64,000 bases of DNA, taken from NCBI RefSeq assembly GCF_039621805.1, contig NZ_CP155075.1, positions 186,001 through 250,000 on the forward strand, read 5' to 3'. This DNA is from Paraburkholderia sp. PREW-6R (GTDB lineage: Bacteria; Pseudomonadota; Gammaproteobacteria; Burkholderiales; Burkholderiaceae). The translations under genes and the position numbers were made by a program. The notes below the pieces were generated by a model that worked only from the letters and a program-made list of their open reading frames with translations, had not been told where the DNA came from and searched no databases. Of this stretch, positions 34,960 to 43,545 are shown in pieces (positions within the stretch are counted from its first letter, which is position 1; the number at the start of each line of letters is the position of its first letter).

Positions 34960-35397
34960 GGCCGCGAGCGAGGCGACGCGGCCAGCGCGTATCGGCGCGC
35001 GCCATGCCGGCAACAACTACGCGCGAGGCAAACACATTCACGCGCAAGCACGCGCAATCATGCGCAATCATGCGCAAGTACGTGCGACTGAGGGCCTGAC
35101 AGGCCGCCCGGCATTGCCCCAAATGGCACCCAAAACTGTGCCGCATAGTGTGCTGAACAAGGCGCGAAAAACGGTGGATTCTGTGCTGCTGAACCGCCAA
35201 TACACGGTAAGTCGGCTTTTTTAAGGTGATTTAATGTTTCTCAGCAAGCGACGCCGTGAAGGATTCTCTACCGCGCCATGCCGCAGGGCGAGAATGTTCG
35301 ACGGCGCCGGCGTTGCTGCGTTCGATTCGTCGACGCGGTTTCAGACCGCGTCTGTTTCCGGCTCTGACTTGATCTTCGCTGACCACAGGGACTAGAC
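34960..35397. other. Intergenic region with a decamer repeat, no gene recognised
   Basis: These 438 bases separate the aldehyde dehydrogenase from the HAD gene. They contain four tandem 10-bp units at 35041-35080 and an A/T-richer stretch around 35210-35245 that could hold a promoter for the second half of the island. I see no open frame resembling a protein. Confidence 0.5.
35041..35080. repeat. Four tandem 10-bp repeats (YGCGCAAKYA)
   Basis: The units read cgcgcaagca, cgcgcaatca, tgcgcaatca and tgcgcaagta, followed by a diverged cgtgcgactg. The 10-bp period is close to one helical turn. It may bind a regulator or be slippage-prone; no function is visible. Confidence 0.7.
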
Positions 35398-36066
35398 ATG
35401 ACCCGCTTCAAACCCAAATACATCACGTTCGACTGCTACGGCACGCTCACTCGCTTTCGCATGGGTGATCTGGCGCGCGAAGTTTTCTCCGACCGCGTTC
35501 CGGCCGATCAGATGGAACAGTTCGTCAAGGATTTCGCGGCATACCGTCTGGACGAAGTGCTCGGTGCGTGGAAGCCGTATCAGGACGTGGTGAAGAACGC
35601 CGTGCGCCGCACGCTCAAGCGCTGGAATATCGAGTACATCGATGCCGAAGCGCAGAAATTCTACGACGCGGTCCCGACCTGGGGTCCGCACGCCGACGTG
35701 CCTGAAGGTCTTGCAAAAGTGGCGAAGGAAATTCCGCTGGTGATTCTGTCGAACGCGATGAATGAACAGATCCAGAGCAACGTCGACAAGCTCGGCGCGC
35801 CGTTCCACAAGGTCTTCACTGCGGAGATGGCACAGGCGTACAAGCCGCGCATGCAGGCGTTCGAATATCTGCTGGACAATCTCGGCTGCGGTCCCGAAGA
35901 CATCCTGCACGTGTCGTCGAGCCTGCGTTACGACCTGATGACGGCCCATGACATGGGTATCAGGAACAAGGTGTTCGTGGCGCGCGGGCACGAGCCGTCG
36001 ACGCCGTTTTACGGCTACACCGAGATCAGGGACATCGGCGGTCTTCCGGGCGTGGTCGGCCTGTGA
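35398..36066 (+). CDS. HAD-superfamily hydrolase, haloacid dehalogenase type II-like
   Basis: This 222-residue protein has HAD motif I FDCYGTLTRF (nucleophile Asp), motif II in VILSNAM, motif III Lys in AQAYKPRMQAFEYL, and motif IV in HVSSSLRYDLMTAHDMG. The layout matches L-2-haloacid dehalogenases, but in catabolic islands many members act as phosphatases or on other carboxylates. It is the first gene after the 438-bp gap and is 62 bp upstream of the DAO-type oxidase. No halogen-related genes are nearby, so dehalogenation is only one possibility. Confidence 0.9.
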   Translation: MTRFKPKYITFDCYGTLTRFRMGDLAREVFSDRVPADQMEQFVKDFAAYRLDEVLGAWKPYQDVVKNAVRRTLKRWNIEYIDAEAQKFYDAVPTWGPHADVPEGLAKVAKEIPLVILSNAMNEQIQSNVDKLGAPFHKVFTAEMAQAYKPRMQAFEYLLDNLGCGPEDILHVSSSLRYDLMTAHDMGIRNKVFVARGHEPSTPFYGYTEIRDIGGLPGVVGL

Positions 36067-36128
36067 GTACGTGCACTGTCACGCCGCGAGCACCGGCGGT
36101 TTAACCTGCACTGCGCTGAAAGGTCAGG

Positions 36129-37406
36129 ATGAAACTCGAATCGTACTGGCTGGACACGCGTCCAGCCTTCCGCGGCGGTCGCGAAGGACCGGTCGAGCGG
36201 CATGCCGAAGTGGTCGTGATCGGCGGCGGCTTTACCGGTCTGTCGGCGGCGCTCGAACTTGCATCGCGCGGCGTCCAGGTGACGGTGCTCGAAGCCGGCC
36301 AGATTGCCGGCGAAGCGTCGGGACGTAACGGCGGCCAGTGCAACACCGGGCTGTCGCACGACTACGCGTCGCTGGCGGCGAAAATCGGTGCGACGCAGGC
36401 GAAGGCGTTCTATCGCGCGTATGAAAGCGCGGTGGCCACGGTCGATTCGATCGTCACCACCCATCAGATCGATTGCGATTTCGTCCGCACGGGCAAGCTC
36501 AAGCTGGCCGCGAAGCCCGAGCATTTCGCTAAGCTGCAGAAGACCTACGAAGTCCTGATGCGCGACGTCGACCAGAATATCGAACTGATTCCGCGCGAAC
36601 GCCTGCGCAACGAAGTCGGCTCGGACGGCTTTTACGGCGGCCTGCTGCAGCGTAACGGCGCGCAAATGCACATGGGCAAGTTCGGCGTCGGTCTCGCGCA
36701 GGCTGCGGTACTGCAGGGCGCGCGGATCTTCGAACAGGCTGCCGTCACGCAGATGAAGCGGCTCGACGGCGACCGCTATGAGCTGACGTGCGCGCGCGGC
36801 ACGATCCGCGCGGATCGCGTGCTGGTTGCGACCGGCGCGTCGCAGCTCGGGCCGTTCCAGTGGTTCCGGCGGCGTATCGCGCCCGTGGGCAGCTTCATCG
36901 TCGTGACCGAGCCCTTGCCGCTCGAACAATTGAACCGGCTGTTCCCCACGCGTCGCGCCTATGTTACGTCGCGACAGATTGGCAACTACTTTCGCGTCAC
37001 GCCCGATAACCGGCTGCTATTCGGCGGCCGCGCCCGCTTCGCGATGTCGAGCCCGAGATCTGATGAAAAAAGCGGGCAGATTCTGCGCGCCGGACTCGCG
37101 GGCTATTTCCCCGAGCTGGCGAACGTGCGCCTCGATTATTGCTGGGGCGGTCTCGTGGACATTACCGCCGACCGTCTGCCACGTGCGGGTCAACACGAAG
37201 GGCTCTTTTATTCGATGGGTTACAGCGGCCATGGCGTGCAGATGTCGGTACACATGGGCCGCGTGATGGCCGACGTGCTGTACGGCGCAGCGGCCGGCAA
37301 TCCCTGGCGGGATCTCGAATGGCCGGCCATTCCCGGGCACTTCGGTCACGCATGGTTTCTGCCGTTGGTCGGCGCGTATTACCGGCTGCAGGACATCCTG
37401 CATTGA
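36129..37406 (+). CDS. FAD-dependent amine/amino-acid oxidase (DAO family, PuuB/OrdL-like)
   Basis: This 425-residue flavoprotein begins MKLESYWLDTRPAFRG, with the FAD motif VVVIGGGFTGLSAALELASR near residue 29, then AGEASGRNGGQCNTG. Later come VLVATGASQLGP and the C-terminal GLFYSMGYSGHGVQMSVHMG, typical of gamma-glutamylputrescine oxidase and related DAO enzymes. Such oxidases make an imine/aldehyde plus hydrogen peroxide or pass electrons on. It stands between the HAD gene and the three-gene dehydrogenase, and feeds naturally into the aldehyde dehydrogenases of the island. Confidence 0.93.
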   Translation: MKLESYWLDTRPAFRGGREGPVERHAEVVVIGGGFTGLSAALELASRGVQVTVLEAGQIAGEASGRNGGQCNTGLSHDYASLAAKIGATQAKAFYRAYESAVATVDSIVTTHQIDCDFVRTGKLKLAAKPEHFAKLQKTYEVLMRDVDQNIELIPRERLRNEVGSDGFYGGLLQRNGAQMHMGKFGVGLAQAAVLQGARIFEQAAVTQMKRLDGDRYELTCARGTIRADRVLVATGASQLGPFQWFRRRIAPVGSFIVVTEPLPLEQLNRLFPTRRAYVTSRQIGNYFRVTPDNRLLFGGRARFAMSSPRSDEKSGQILRAGLAGYFPELANVRLDYCWGGLVDITADRLPRAGQHEGLFYSMGYSGHGVQMSVHMGRVMADVLYGAAAGNPWRDLEWPAIPGHFGHAWFLPLVGAYYRLQDILH

Positions 37407-37476
37407 AGGCCAGGCTGCCACTCGACGGCACTCACGATCTGCGTCGCGGCGTCGGCGCGCAACTGGAGTCACGCGC

Positions 37477-37785
37477 ATGAAGTCCAGATTCGTCCGGCTC
37501 GCGGAAACCACGCGTCCCACTGTGTCGTTTCGCATCGACGGCAAAGTGGTCGACGGGCTGCAGGGCGACACGCTGCTCGTGGCGATGCTGTGCAACACCG
37601 GCCACGTGCGACAGTCCGAGTTCGGTCCGGAAGTGCGCGCGGGCTTCTGCCTGATGGGCGCGTGCCAGGACTGCTGGGTCTGGACCGTCGATGGCCAACG
37701 GCTTCGCGCGTGCACGACGGTGCTCAGCGAGGAACTCGATATCGTCACCCGGCAACCGGAGCTGCAATGGCCGAACCTCGTGTAA
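37477..37785 (+). CDS. Small [2Fe-2S] subunit of a three-component amino-compound dehydrogenase (HcnA/opine-oxidase type)
   Basis: This 102-residue ferredoxin-like protein belongs to the Fer2_4 family. Its cluster ligands are visible as GFCLMGACQDCW (C-x4-C-x2-C) plus a fourth Cys in RACTT. It overlaps the next gene by 19 bp. The order small 2Fe-2S protein, FAD/BFD protein and DAO protein is that of HcnABC, octopine/nopaline oxidases and heteromeric D-amino-acid or hydroxyproline dehydrogenases. Confidence 0.92.
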   Translation: MKSRFVRLAETTRPTVSFRIDGKVVDGLQGDTLLVAMLCNTGHVRQSEFGPEVRAGFCLMGACQDCWVWTVDGQRLRACTTVLSEELDIVTRQPELQWPNLV

Positions 37786-39203
37786 TCGTCGTGGGTGCCG
37801 GACCGGCCGGGATTCGCTGCGCGCAGGCGCTGGTGGAGGCGGGGCTGCGTCCGCTCGTCATCGACGAAAGCCGGCGTGATGGCGGCCAGATATATCGCCG
37901 TCAGCCGGAGCAGTTTTCCCGGCCCTATACGAAGCTGTATGGCACCGAAGCCGCCAGTGCGCAGAACCTGCACGAGAGCTTCGAACGGTTGCGGGCAAAG
38001 ATCGGCTATTTGCCGCAAACGCTCGCGTGGAATATCTCCGGCGGCAAGCTCTATACGGCGCGTGACGGTGTGGCCGATCATCATCCGTTCGACGCGCTGG
38101 TCCTGTGCCCCGGCGCAACCGACCGGCTGATGCCGGTCAAGGGCTGGCAGTATGCCGGCACTTACAGTCTCGGCGCATCGCAGATCGCGCTGAAGGCGCA
38201 AGCCTGTTCGATCGGCAGCAACGTGGTATTCATGGGCTCCGGGCCGCTGCTGTATCTGGTCGCGAACCAGTACGTGCAGGCTGGCGCAACGGTGGCGGCC
38301 GTGCTCGACACGTCGCGTTCGAGCAGGCGTCTGCGTGCGCTGCCCGCGCTGCTTGCGCGGCCCGACGTGCTGCGCAAGGGGGCGGCGCTCGTGTCGTCGC
38401 TGAAAAGGAGCGGTGTCAGAATCGAGCTGGGTATTGAGCCGGTCGAGATCCACGGTGACGCCGGGCGCGGCGTCGAATCGCTCAGCTACCGCGATAAGCG
38501 CGGCGTGCAGCAGCGGATTGCGTGCGATGCCGTCGCAATGGGTTATCACCTGCGCCCTGAAACGCAGCTTGCCGACCTCGCGGGTTGTGAGTTCGCGTTC
38601 GATGCGTCCACTCGTCAATGGCTGCCCGTACTGGACCGCATGGGCCGCAGCTCGGTCAAACGCGTTTATCTCGCGGGGGACGGCGTGCGCGTGCTCGGCG
38701 CCGATGGCGCGGAGATCGCCGGAAAACTCGCCGCACTGGCCGTGCTGCAAGATCTTGGACACGCTGTCGATGTATCGCGCGTCACTTCGCTTACGCGTGA
38801 GCGCTCGAAGATGGACCGCTTTCGCGCGGGGCTTGCCGAGGCGTTTCCATGGCCGTCGCAACAGGCCGCGCACTTGTCCGACGACACGATCGTGTGCCGT
38901 TGTGAAGGCATCAGCGCGGGTGAATTGCGCCGCGTCATCCGTGACGAAGGCGCACGCGAAGCCAATCGCGCGAAGGCGTTCAGCCGGGTCGGCATGGGAC
39001 GCTGCCAGGGCCGCTACTGCGGCCATGCGGCCGCCGAGGTCATTGCCGCAGCGGCGCGCGTGCCGCTCGAACAGGTCGGCCGCCTGCGTGGACAGGCGCC
39101 GGTCAAACCATTCGCGATGTCGACGGTGGCCGGCTGGTCTCCTGCCGCTGTCGCGCCGGCCGCGGCGCCGTCGAGTGCAACCCCCACGGTGGAGGAAGAA
39201 TGA
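37767..39203 (+). CDS. FAD/NAD(P)-binding subunit with C-terminal BFD-like [2Fe-2S] domain (HcnB/OoxA type)
   Basis: This is a 478-residue protein from ATG 37767, inside the previous gene. It has an N-terminal FAD motif VIVVGAGPAGIRCAQALVEA, IDESRRDGGQIYRRQP, a second nucleotide fold near GSNVVFMGSGPLLYLVANQY, and VYLAGDGVRVLGADGAEIAG. The C-terminal BFD-like domain carries CRCEG and GRCQGRYC cysteines. An Ala/Pro-rich tail of about 40 residues follows. It is the electron-transfer and flavin subunit of the heterotrimeric dehydrogenase. The stop overlaps the next start in ATGA. Confidence 0.93.
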   Translation: MAEPRVIVVGAGPAGIRCAQALVEAGLRPLVIDESRRDGGQIYRRQPEQFSRPYTKLYGTEAASAQNLHESFERLRAKIGYLPQTLAWNISGGKLYTARDGVADHHPFDALVLCPGATDRLMPVKGWQYAGTYSLGASQIALKAQACSIGSNVVFMGSGPLLYLVANQYVQAGATVAAVLDTSRSSRRLRALPALLARPDVLRKGAALVSSLKRSGVRIELGIEPVEIHGDAGRGVESLSYRDKRGVQQRIACDAVAMGYHLRPETQLADLAGCEFAFDASTRQWLPVLDRMGRSSVKRVYLAGDGVRVLGADGAEIAGKLAALAVLQDLGHAVDVSRVTSLTRERSKMDRFRAGLAEAFPWPSQQAAHLSDDTIVCRCEGISAGELRRVIRDEGAREANRAKAFSRVGMGRCQGRYCGHAAAEVIAAAARVPLEQVGRLRGQAPVKPFAMSTVAGWSPAAVAPAAAPSSATPTVEEE

Positions 39204-40354
39204 AACGGACCGACGCGGATGTCGTGATCGTGGGCGGCGGATTCATGGGTGTCGCGGCGGCGTTTTTTCTGCGCCAGCGCGGCCGCTCGGTCATCCTGCT
39301 GGAACGCGGCCTGGTCGGTCAGCAGGCGAGTGGCGTCAACTTCGGCAACGTCCGCCGGCAGGGCCGCTTTCTGCCGCAATTGCCGCTGGCGAACCGATCG
39401 CGCGAAATCTGGGGAAAACTGCCGGCGTTGATCGATCATGATGCCGAGTTTCTGCCGACCGGACATATTCGCGTGTGCTACCGGCAGGAGCAGGACGAGG
39501 CATTCGCGGTTTATGCCCGCGAAGCCGCGCACTATGGGCTCAAGCTCGATCTGTACCATGGCGCCGCAATGCGCGCGAAGTTTCCGTTCCTCGGTCCCGA
39601 GGTACTGGCAGCATCGCATGCGCCGATCGACGGGCACGCGAATCCGCGCCTCGCGGCGCCGGCTTTCGGACGCGCGGCGGTGAAAGCCGGCGCACGGATC
39701 GAAGAAAACACCGAAATCGCCACGGTCGAGAAAGACGGTGACACGTTCCGCGCGACCAGCACGGATGGCCGCGTGTTCTGCGCGCCAAACCTGCTGATTA
39801 CCGCGGGCGCATGGGGCAACCGGCTGAGCGCGCAGTTCGGCGAAGCGGTGCCGATCGCGATTCACGGCCCGCAGATGGCAGTCACCGAACCGGTGCCTTA
39901 CGGCCTCACGACGGTGGTCGGCGTGTCGTCGCCGCATATCGAAGAGGTTGTGTATTTTCGCCAGGTGAAGCGCGGCAACATCGTGATCGGCGGATGCGCG
40001 CGCGCTCCGGCCTATCTCGACGCGCGTCGTGCGAAGGTTCTGCCAGAGAGCACGCTGCTGCAGTTCCGCCAGGCGGCGCGCGTTGCACCGGCGCTGTCGC
40101 GCCTGAATATCATTCGCGTGTGGAGCGGCGTCGAAGGTTATATGCCGGACGACCGTCCGATCATGGGGCGCAGCGGCAAGGTGGATGGCCTGTATTACGC
40201 GTTCGGTTTCTGCGGGCACGGCTTCCAGCTCGGTCCCGGTGTCGGCGACGTAATGGCCGAACTGATCGACACGGGCGCGACCAGTACACCCATCGAGCCT
40301 TTCGCGATCGAGCGCTTCGCCGTCCAGGCAAACGCTGCACCGATCGCCGCGTAG
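39200..40354 (+). CDS. FAD-dependent catalytic subunit (HcnC/OoxB-like DAO family)
   Basis: This 384-residue flavoprotein starts MKRTDADVVIVGGGFMGVAA and has NFGNVRRQGRFLPQLPLANR, LLITAGAWGNRLSAQFGEAV and the C-terminal DGLYYAFGFCGHGFQLGPGV. It matches the catalytic beta subunits of opine oxidases, HcnC and heteromeric D-amino-acid/hydroxyproline dehydrogenases. These oxidise a C-N bond in glycine, octopine or a cyclic imino acid and pass electrons via the 2Fe-2S partners to the respiratory chain. It overlaps its partner by 4 bp. The AraC-type regulator follows immediately. Confidence 0.92.
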   Translation: MKRTDADVVIVGGGFMGVAAAFFLRQRGRSVILLERGLVGQQASGVNFGNVRRQGRFLPQLPLANRSREIWGKLPALIDHDAEFLPTGHIRVCYRQEQDEAFAVYAREAAHYGLKLDLYHGAAMRAKFPFLGPEVLAASHAPIDGHANPRLAAPAFGRAAVKAGARIEENTEIATVEKDGDTFRATSTDGRVFCAPNLLITAGAWGNRLSAQFGEAVPIAIHGPQMAVTEPVPYGLTTVVGVSSPHIEEVVYFRQVKRGNIVIGGCARAPAYLDARRAKVLPESTLLQFRQAARVAPALSRLNIIRVWSGVEGYMPDDRPIMGRSGKVDGLYYAFGFCGHGFQLGPGVGDVMAELIDTGATSTPIEPFAIERFAVQANAAPIAA

Positions 40355-40365
40355 TGGAGAAAATC

Positions 40366-40752
40366 GTGGCCAAACTGCTCATGTATGCCGCAGGCGAACG
40401 TCCGCATGTCGAACCGGTCGCACGATCGTGTGCGGTTGCACGGGCGGTGGCGTTCATCGAAGCGTCGTTTGCGCAGCCGGTCAGTCTTGCGATGCTCGCC
40501 GCGACGGTCGGCTTGAGCGTGTCACGGTTTGCCACGCTGTTCCGGCAGGAAGTCGGCATCTCGCCGCATCGCTATGTGTGCCTCGTGCGCGTGCGGCACG
40601 CGCAGATGCTGCTGCGCAACGGTGTGCCGCCATCGGTGGTGGCGACCGAAGTGGGCTTCTTCGATCAGAGCCATCTTGGCCGTCACTTCCGGCGCACGGT
40701 CGGGGTAACGCCGGGGAATTACGTCGCTCGGCGTTCGCAGGTCGCCTGCTGA
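40366..40752 (+). CDS. Stand-alone AraC-type DNA-binding domain protein
   Basis: This 128-residue protein starts at GTG 40366 with GGAGA 5 nt upstream; the overlapping GTG 40354 is an alternative. It consists of the AraC double helix-turn-helix only: AVAFIEASFAQPVSLAMLAA, VGLSVSRFATLFRQEVGISP and VATEVGFFDQSHLGRHFRRT, ending at TVGVTPGNYVARR. Usual AraC proteins are about 300 residues, so the effector domain is missing. The intact start and family-complete DNA-binding part suggest a genuine small regulator rather than a truncation. It closes the oxidase operon and may control the second binding protein downstream. Confidence 0.88.
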   Translation: MAKLLMYAAGERPHVEPVARSCAVARAVAFIEASFAQPVSLAMLAATVGLSVSRFATLFRQEVGISPHRYVCLVRVRHAQMLLRNGVPPSVVATEVGFFDQSHLGRHFRRTVGVTPGNYVARRSQVAC

Positions 40753-41199
40753 GCGTTCGGCCGTCGCCGCGATGCTTCTTTCCTTGTCGTTGCTTCAGGT
40801 TGTGCACGAGGGAACGTACCAGATTATGTAGTTTGCCGAATCAATCGGACCACGCGTTTGCGCAGGTCTGATGGCTCAACGCAGCCTGGCTTCTCCGGAT
40901 TGATAGGGCGACCCGCTCCGGCAGGAGTCGCGCCGCAGGCTTTGCCGTCGTTGTCGCAGCAATTCATGCTGAAAAGCATCGGCAAAACGATCGCTTGTGC
41001 TGGCGGGATAGCGTCGAACGGAACACCCTGAATATTCTGCAATGTTGAAATTCCATCAGGACGAGCGCTTCTGACCGGGCTCACCGGAGGACGCGGCTAC
41101 AAGCAGGTCGGCTCTGGTTAACACGCCGCTGACCGGCGTACTAAAAGCTACAGCACTACCGACGCACCTTCCTTCCCGACAATCTACAGGAGCACTCGT
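40753..41199. promoter_or_regulatory. Leader region of the second binding-protein gene
   Basis: These 447 bases carry no convincing gene. A 6-bp hairpin (ACGCCG, 5-nt loop, CGGCGT) lies at 41123-41139, about 60 bp before the start codon. The GTTGCAAC palindrome seen before the first binding-protein gene is not present here. Confidence 0.4.
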
Positions 41200-42777
41200 A
41201 TGAGCGACGACGATATCAAGCAGGGTGGCGTCACCCGCCGCGACATGATGCGTATTCTGGCTGCAGGCGGCATGATGGCGAGCGGCGCGGGCGGACTGCT
41301 CGCCGGCGCGAACAGCGCCTTTGCCGCCGATGCGCCGAAGCGGGGCGGCAAGATCCGGGTGGCTTACGAATCGAGCTCGACGGCCGACACACTCGATCCC
41401 GCGAAAGGGTCTGCCGGGCCCGATTACATCCGCTTCTTCCTGTTCTACAGCGGGCTCACGCAATTGGACGAAAGCCTCACGCCTCAGATGAATCTCGCTC
41501 AATCGCTCGAGAGCAGCGATGCGAAGACCTGGGTCATCAAGCTGCGTAAGGGCGTGACATTCACCGACGGCAAGCCGCTGGCACCGGCGGACGTCGTCTA
41601 TTCGCTGCTGCGCCACAAGAATCCGGCGACGGGATCGAAGGTCAAGTCCGTCGCGGACCAGTTTGCCGAGGTCAAGGCGACCGGCCCGGACGAAGTGACG
41701 CTCACGCTGACCGTGCCGAATGCGGATCTGCCGGTGATTCTTGCGACGCCGCAACTGGTGATTATCAAGGACGGTACGACCGATTTCACGACTGCCGTCG
41801 GCACCGGTCCGTACAAGGTGAAAACGTTCAAGCCGGGCGTGTCGACTGTCGGCGTTCGCAACGACGGTTACTGGAAGCCGGGAAAACCGTATCTCGACCA
41901 GGTGGAACTGATCGGGATCAGCGACAGCTCGGCGCGCGTCAATGCGCTGCTGTCGGGCGACGTGCATCTGATCAGCGCGGTCGATCCGCGTGCGACGCAA
42001 CAGGTCGCCTCGGCGCCCGGCTATGCGGTCAAGGAAACCAAATCGGGCCTCTACACCGACCTCATCATGCGGCGCGATAACACGCTGACCGGCAATCCCG
42101 ATTTCGTGCTCGGCATGAAGTATCTGTTCGATCGGGAGCAGATCCGCTCGGCGGTTTTTCGCGGCTATGCGGTGGTCGGCAACGACCAGCCGATCCCGCC
42201 GGGCCATCGTTACTTCAATGCGTCGCTGCCGCAGCGCCCCTACGATCTCGACAAGGCGAAGTTCCACCTGCAGAAGGCCGGTGCGATCGGCACGCCGATT
42301 CCGCCGATCTTCGCGACTTCGGATGCGAACGGTTCGATCGAAATGGCGGTGCTGATGCAGCAGTCGGCGCAGAAGATCGGCGTGAATCTCACGGTGAACC
42401 GCGTGCCGTCCGACGGCTACTGGTCGAATCACTGGATGAAGCATCCGCTGGGATTCGGCAGCGTCAATCCGCGTCCGAGCGCCGACGTGCTGTTCACGCA
42501 GTTCTTCAAGTCGGACGCACCGTGGAATGAATCAGGCTGGAACAACCCGAAGTTCGACCAGCTGCTGACCCTCGCGCGCGCCGAAACCGACGAGGCGAAA
42601 CGCAAGCAGATGTACGGCGAGATGCAGGTGCTCATCAACCAGGAAGGCGGCATCGGCATACCGTCGTTCATCAGTCTGCTCGACGGTTACGACAAGCGCA
42701 TCAAAGGTCTGGGCTCGATCCCGGTCGGCGGCCTGATGGGCTTCTCGTTCGGCGAGTATGTATGGTGGCAGGGCTGA
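41200..42777 (+). CDS. Peptide-type ABC substrate-binding protein (copy 2), Tat-exported, without its own permeases
   Basis: This 525-residue protein starts at ATG 41200 (CAGGAG upstream). Its Tat signal (VTRRDMMRILAAGGMMASGA) and mature sequence are strongly similar to the protein at 23488-25074 along the whole length. A 44-base block is identical in DNA (42418-42461 versus 24715-24758). No permease or ATPase follows. It most likely uses the transporter encoded 16 kb upstream and offers a second ligand preference. Differences cluster in the first half (AQSLESSDAKT, RHKNPATGSK) and in the APGYAV, TLTGN and TPIPP positions. Confidence 0.95.
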   Translation: MSDDDIKQGGVTRRDMMRILAAGGMMASGAGGLLAGANSAFAADAPKRGGKIRVAYESSSTADTLDPAKGSAGPDYIRFFLFYSGLTQLDESLTPQMNLAQSLESSDAKTWVIKLRKGVTFTDGKPLAPADVVYSLLRHKNPATGSKVKSVADQFAEVKATGPDEVTLTLTVPNADLPVILATPQLVIIKDGTTDFTTAVGTGPYKVKTFKPGVSTVGVRNDGYWKPGKPYLDQVELIGISDSSARVNALLSGDVHLISAVDPRATQQVASAPGYAVKETKSGLYTDLIMRRDNTLTGNPDFVLGMKYLFDREQIRSAVFRGYAVVGNDQPIPPGHRYFNASLPQRPYDLDKAKFHLQKAGAIGTPIPPIFATSDANGSIEMAVLMQQSAQKIGVNLTVNRVPSDGYWSNHWMKHPLGFGSVNPRPSADVLFTQFFKSDAPWNESGWNNPKFDQLLTLARAETDEAKRKQMYGEMQVLINQEGGIGIPSFISLLDGYDKRIKGLGSIPVGGLMGFSFGEYVWWQG

Positions 42778-42788
42778 TGGAGCAGGGG

Positions 42789-42823
42789 GCCGCCGCAGAT
42801 GGTTGCTGACGGTCTCCGGCGGC
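42789..42823 (+). terminator. Candidate terminator after the second binding protein
   Basis: A 7-bp GC stem (GCCGCCG/CGGCGGC, 21-nt loop) followed by GCTTTCC lies 12 bp after the stop codon. The tail is only weakly T-rich. Confidence 0.35.
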
Positions 42824-43037
42824 GCTTTCCTCCGCCTTCGTCACGAGGGGCGTGGTGCCTAGCGCACAAAGTCGCAATCGATCGACTCTTCCCTGACCAG
42901 CCGCTCAACAGTATCGAGAGAACTGAAAAGCATCACAAACTCCAGCGCGGCCGACCTGTCTTGGCCCAGCACGTTCAATACGATTCGTGGCGGATTCCAG
43001 TGCTCGCATGAAGACATGGGCTCCCGGCTCTGATCCC

Positions 43038-43442
43038 CTAAACCATCGCCACCGCTTCGATCTCGATCTTCAGACCGAAGTGGAGCGCTGGAACCGGCAC
43101 CACGGCGCGGGCGGGCCGTGCATCGCCTGCCCAACGCGCGTAGATCTCGTTGAAGCTGGCCCAATGCGCGACATCGACGATATAGACGCGAACCTGGACG
43201 AGCTTCCTGACATCGCTGCCCACGCCGGCGAGTGCGGAAGCCAGATTGGCGAGCACCTGCTCGGCCTGGGCTTCAAAGGGCCGCTCCGTGAGCTTCTCGC
43301 CGTTCGCGTCGATGGGCAGTTGGCCCGACACGAAAATCAGGCCATTCGCGATCGAAACGTGGCTGTAGTGGCCGCCAGGCGTGGCAAGGCCAGCTGGATT
43401 CATCGTTTCGGGAAACTGTGCGTTCTGCTGGGATTGATCCAT
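43038..43442 (-). CDS. RidA-family enamine/imine deaminase
   Basis: This is a 134-residue protein from ATG 43442 (MDQSQQNAQFPETMNPAGLA); the open frame upstream overlaps the M20 gene and is not family sequence. RidA features: IFVSGQLPIDANGE, AQAEQVLANLASALAGVGSD, VQVRVYIVDVAHWASFNEIY and PARAVVPVPALHFGLKIEIE, with the Arg that binds carboxylate. RidA proteins hydrolyse reactive enamines/imines released by PLP enzymes and FAD amine oxidases. It is the last gene of a unit with an M20 hydrolase, an aldehyde dehydrogenase and a DAO-type oxidase, where imines are expected. Confidence 0.92.
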   Translation of the reverse strand: MDQSQQNAQFPETMNPAGLATPGGHYSHVSIANGLIFVSGQLPIDANGEKLTERPFEAQAEQVLANLASALAGVGSDVRKLVQVRVYIVDVAHWASFNEIYARWAGDARPARAVVPVPALHFGLKIEIEAVAMV

Positions 43443-43545
43443 CGCGGCATTCCAGGTAGAAAGGTTCGATCGACGACCACGCCACGACCACACCTCCACG
43501 ACGGCCGCGAGCGGGTCACGGAACGATCGGATGGTGTGGTTCGGC

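Noticed and set aside
33421..35016. Long minus-strand open frame (about 531 codons)
   Set aside because: Antisense shadow of the aldehyde dehydrogenase at 33478-34959; no recognisable motifs.
35041..35080. Tandem repeats as a CRISPR array
   Set aside because: Units are 10 bp and directly adjacent, with no spacers; no cas genes are present.
35122..35140. TGGCACCCAAAACTGTGC, a possible sigma-54 promoter
   Set aside because: The -24-like half is good, but the downstream element does not match TTGC at the correct distance.
37017..39026. Long open frame on the minus strand (about 669 codons)
   Set aside because: It is antisense to the DAO oxidase and the HcnA/HcnB-type genes, whose protein families are unmistakable. 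The translation is Arg/His/Asp-rich and matches no family, as expected from GC-rich antisense frames.
40824..41084. 86-codon minus-strand frame in the leader of the second binding protein
   Set aside because: No recognised family, no ribosome-binding site, and unlike neighbouring coding composition.
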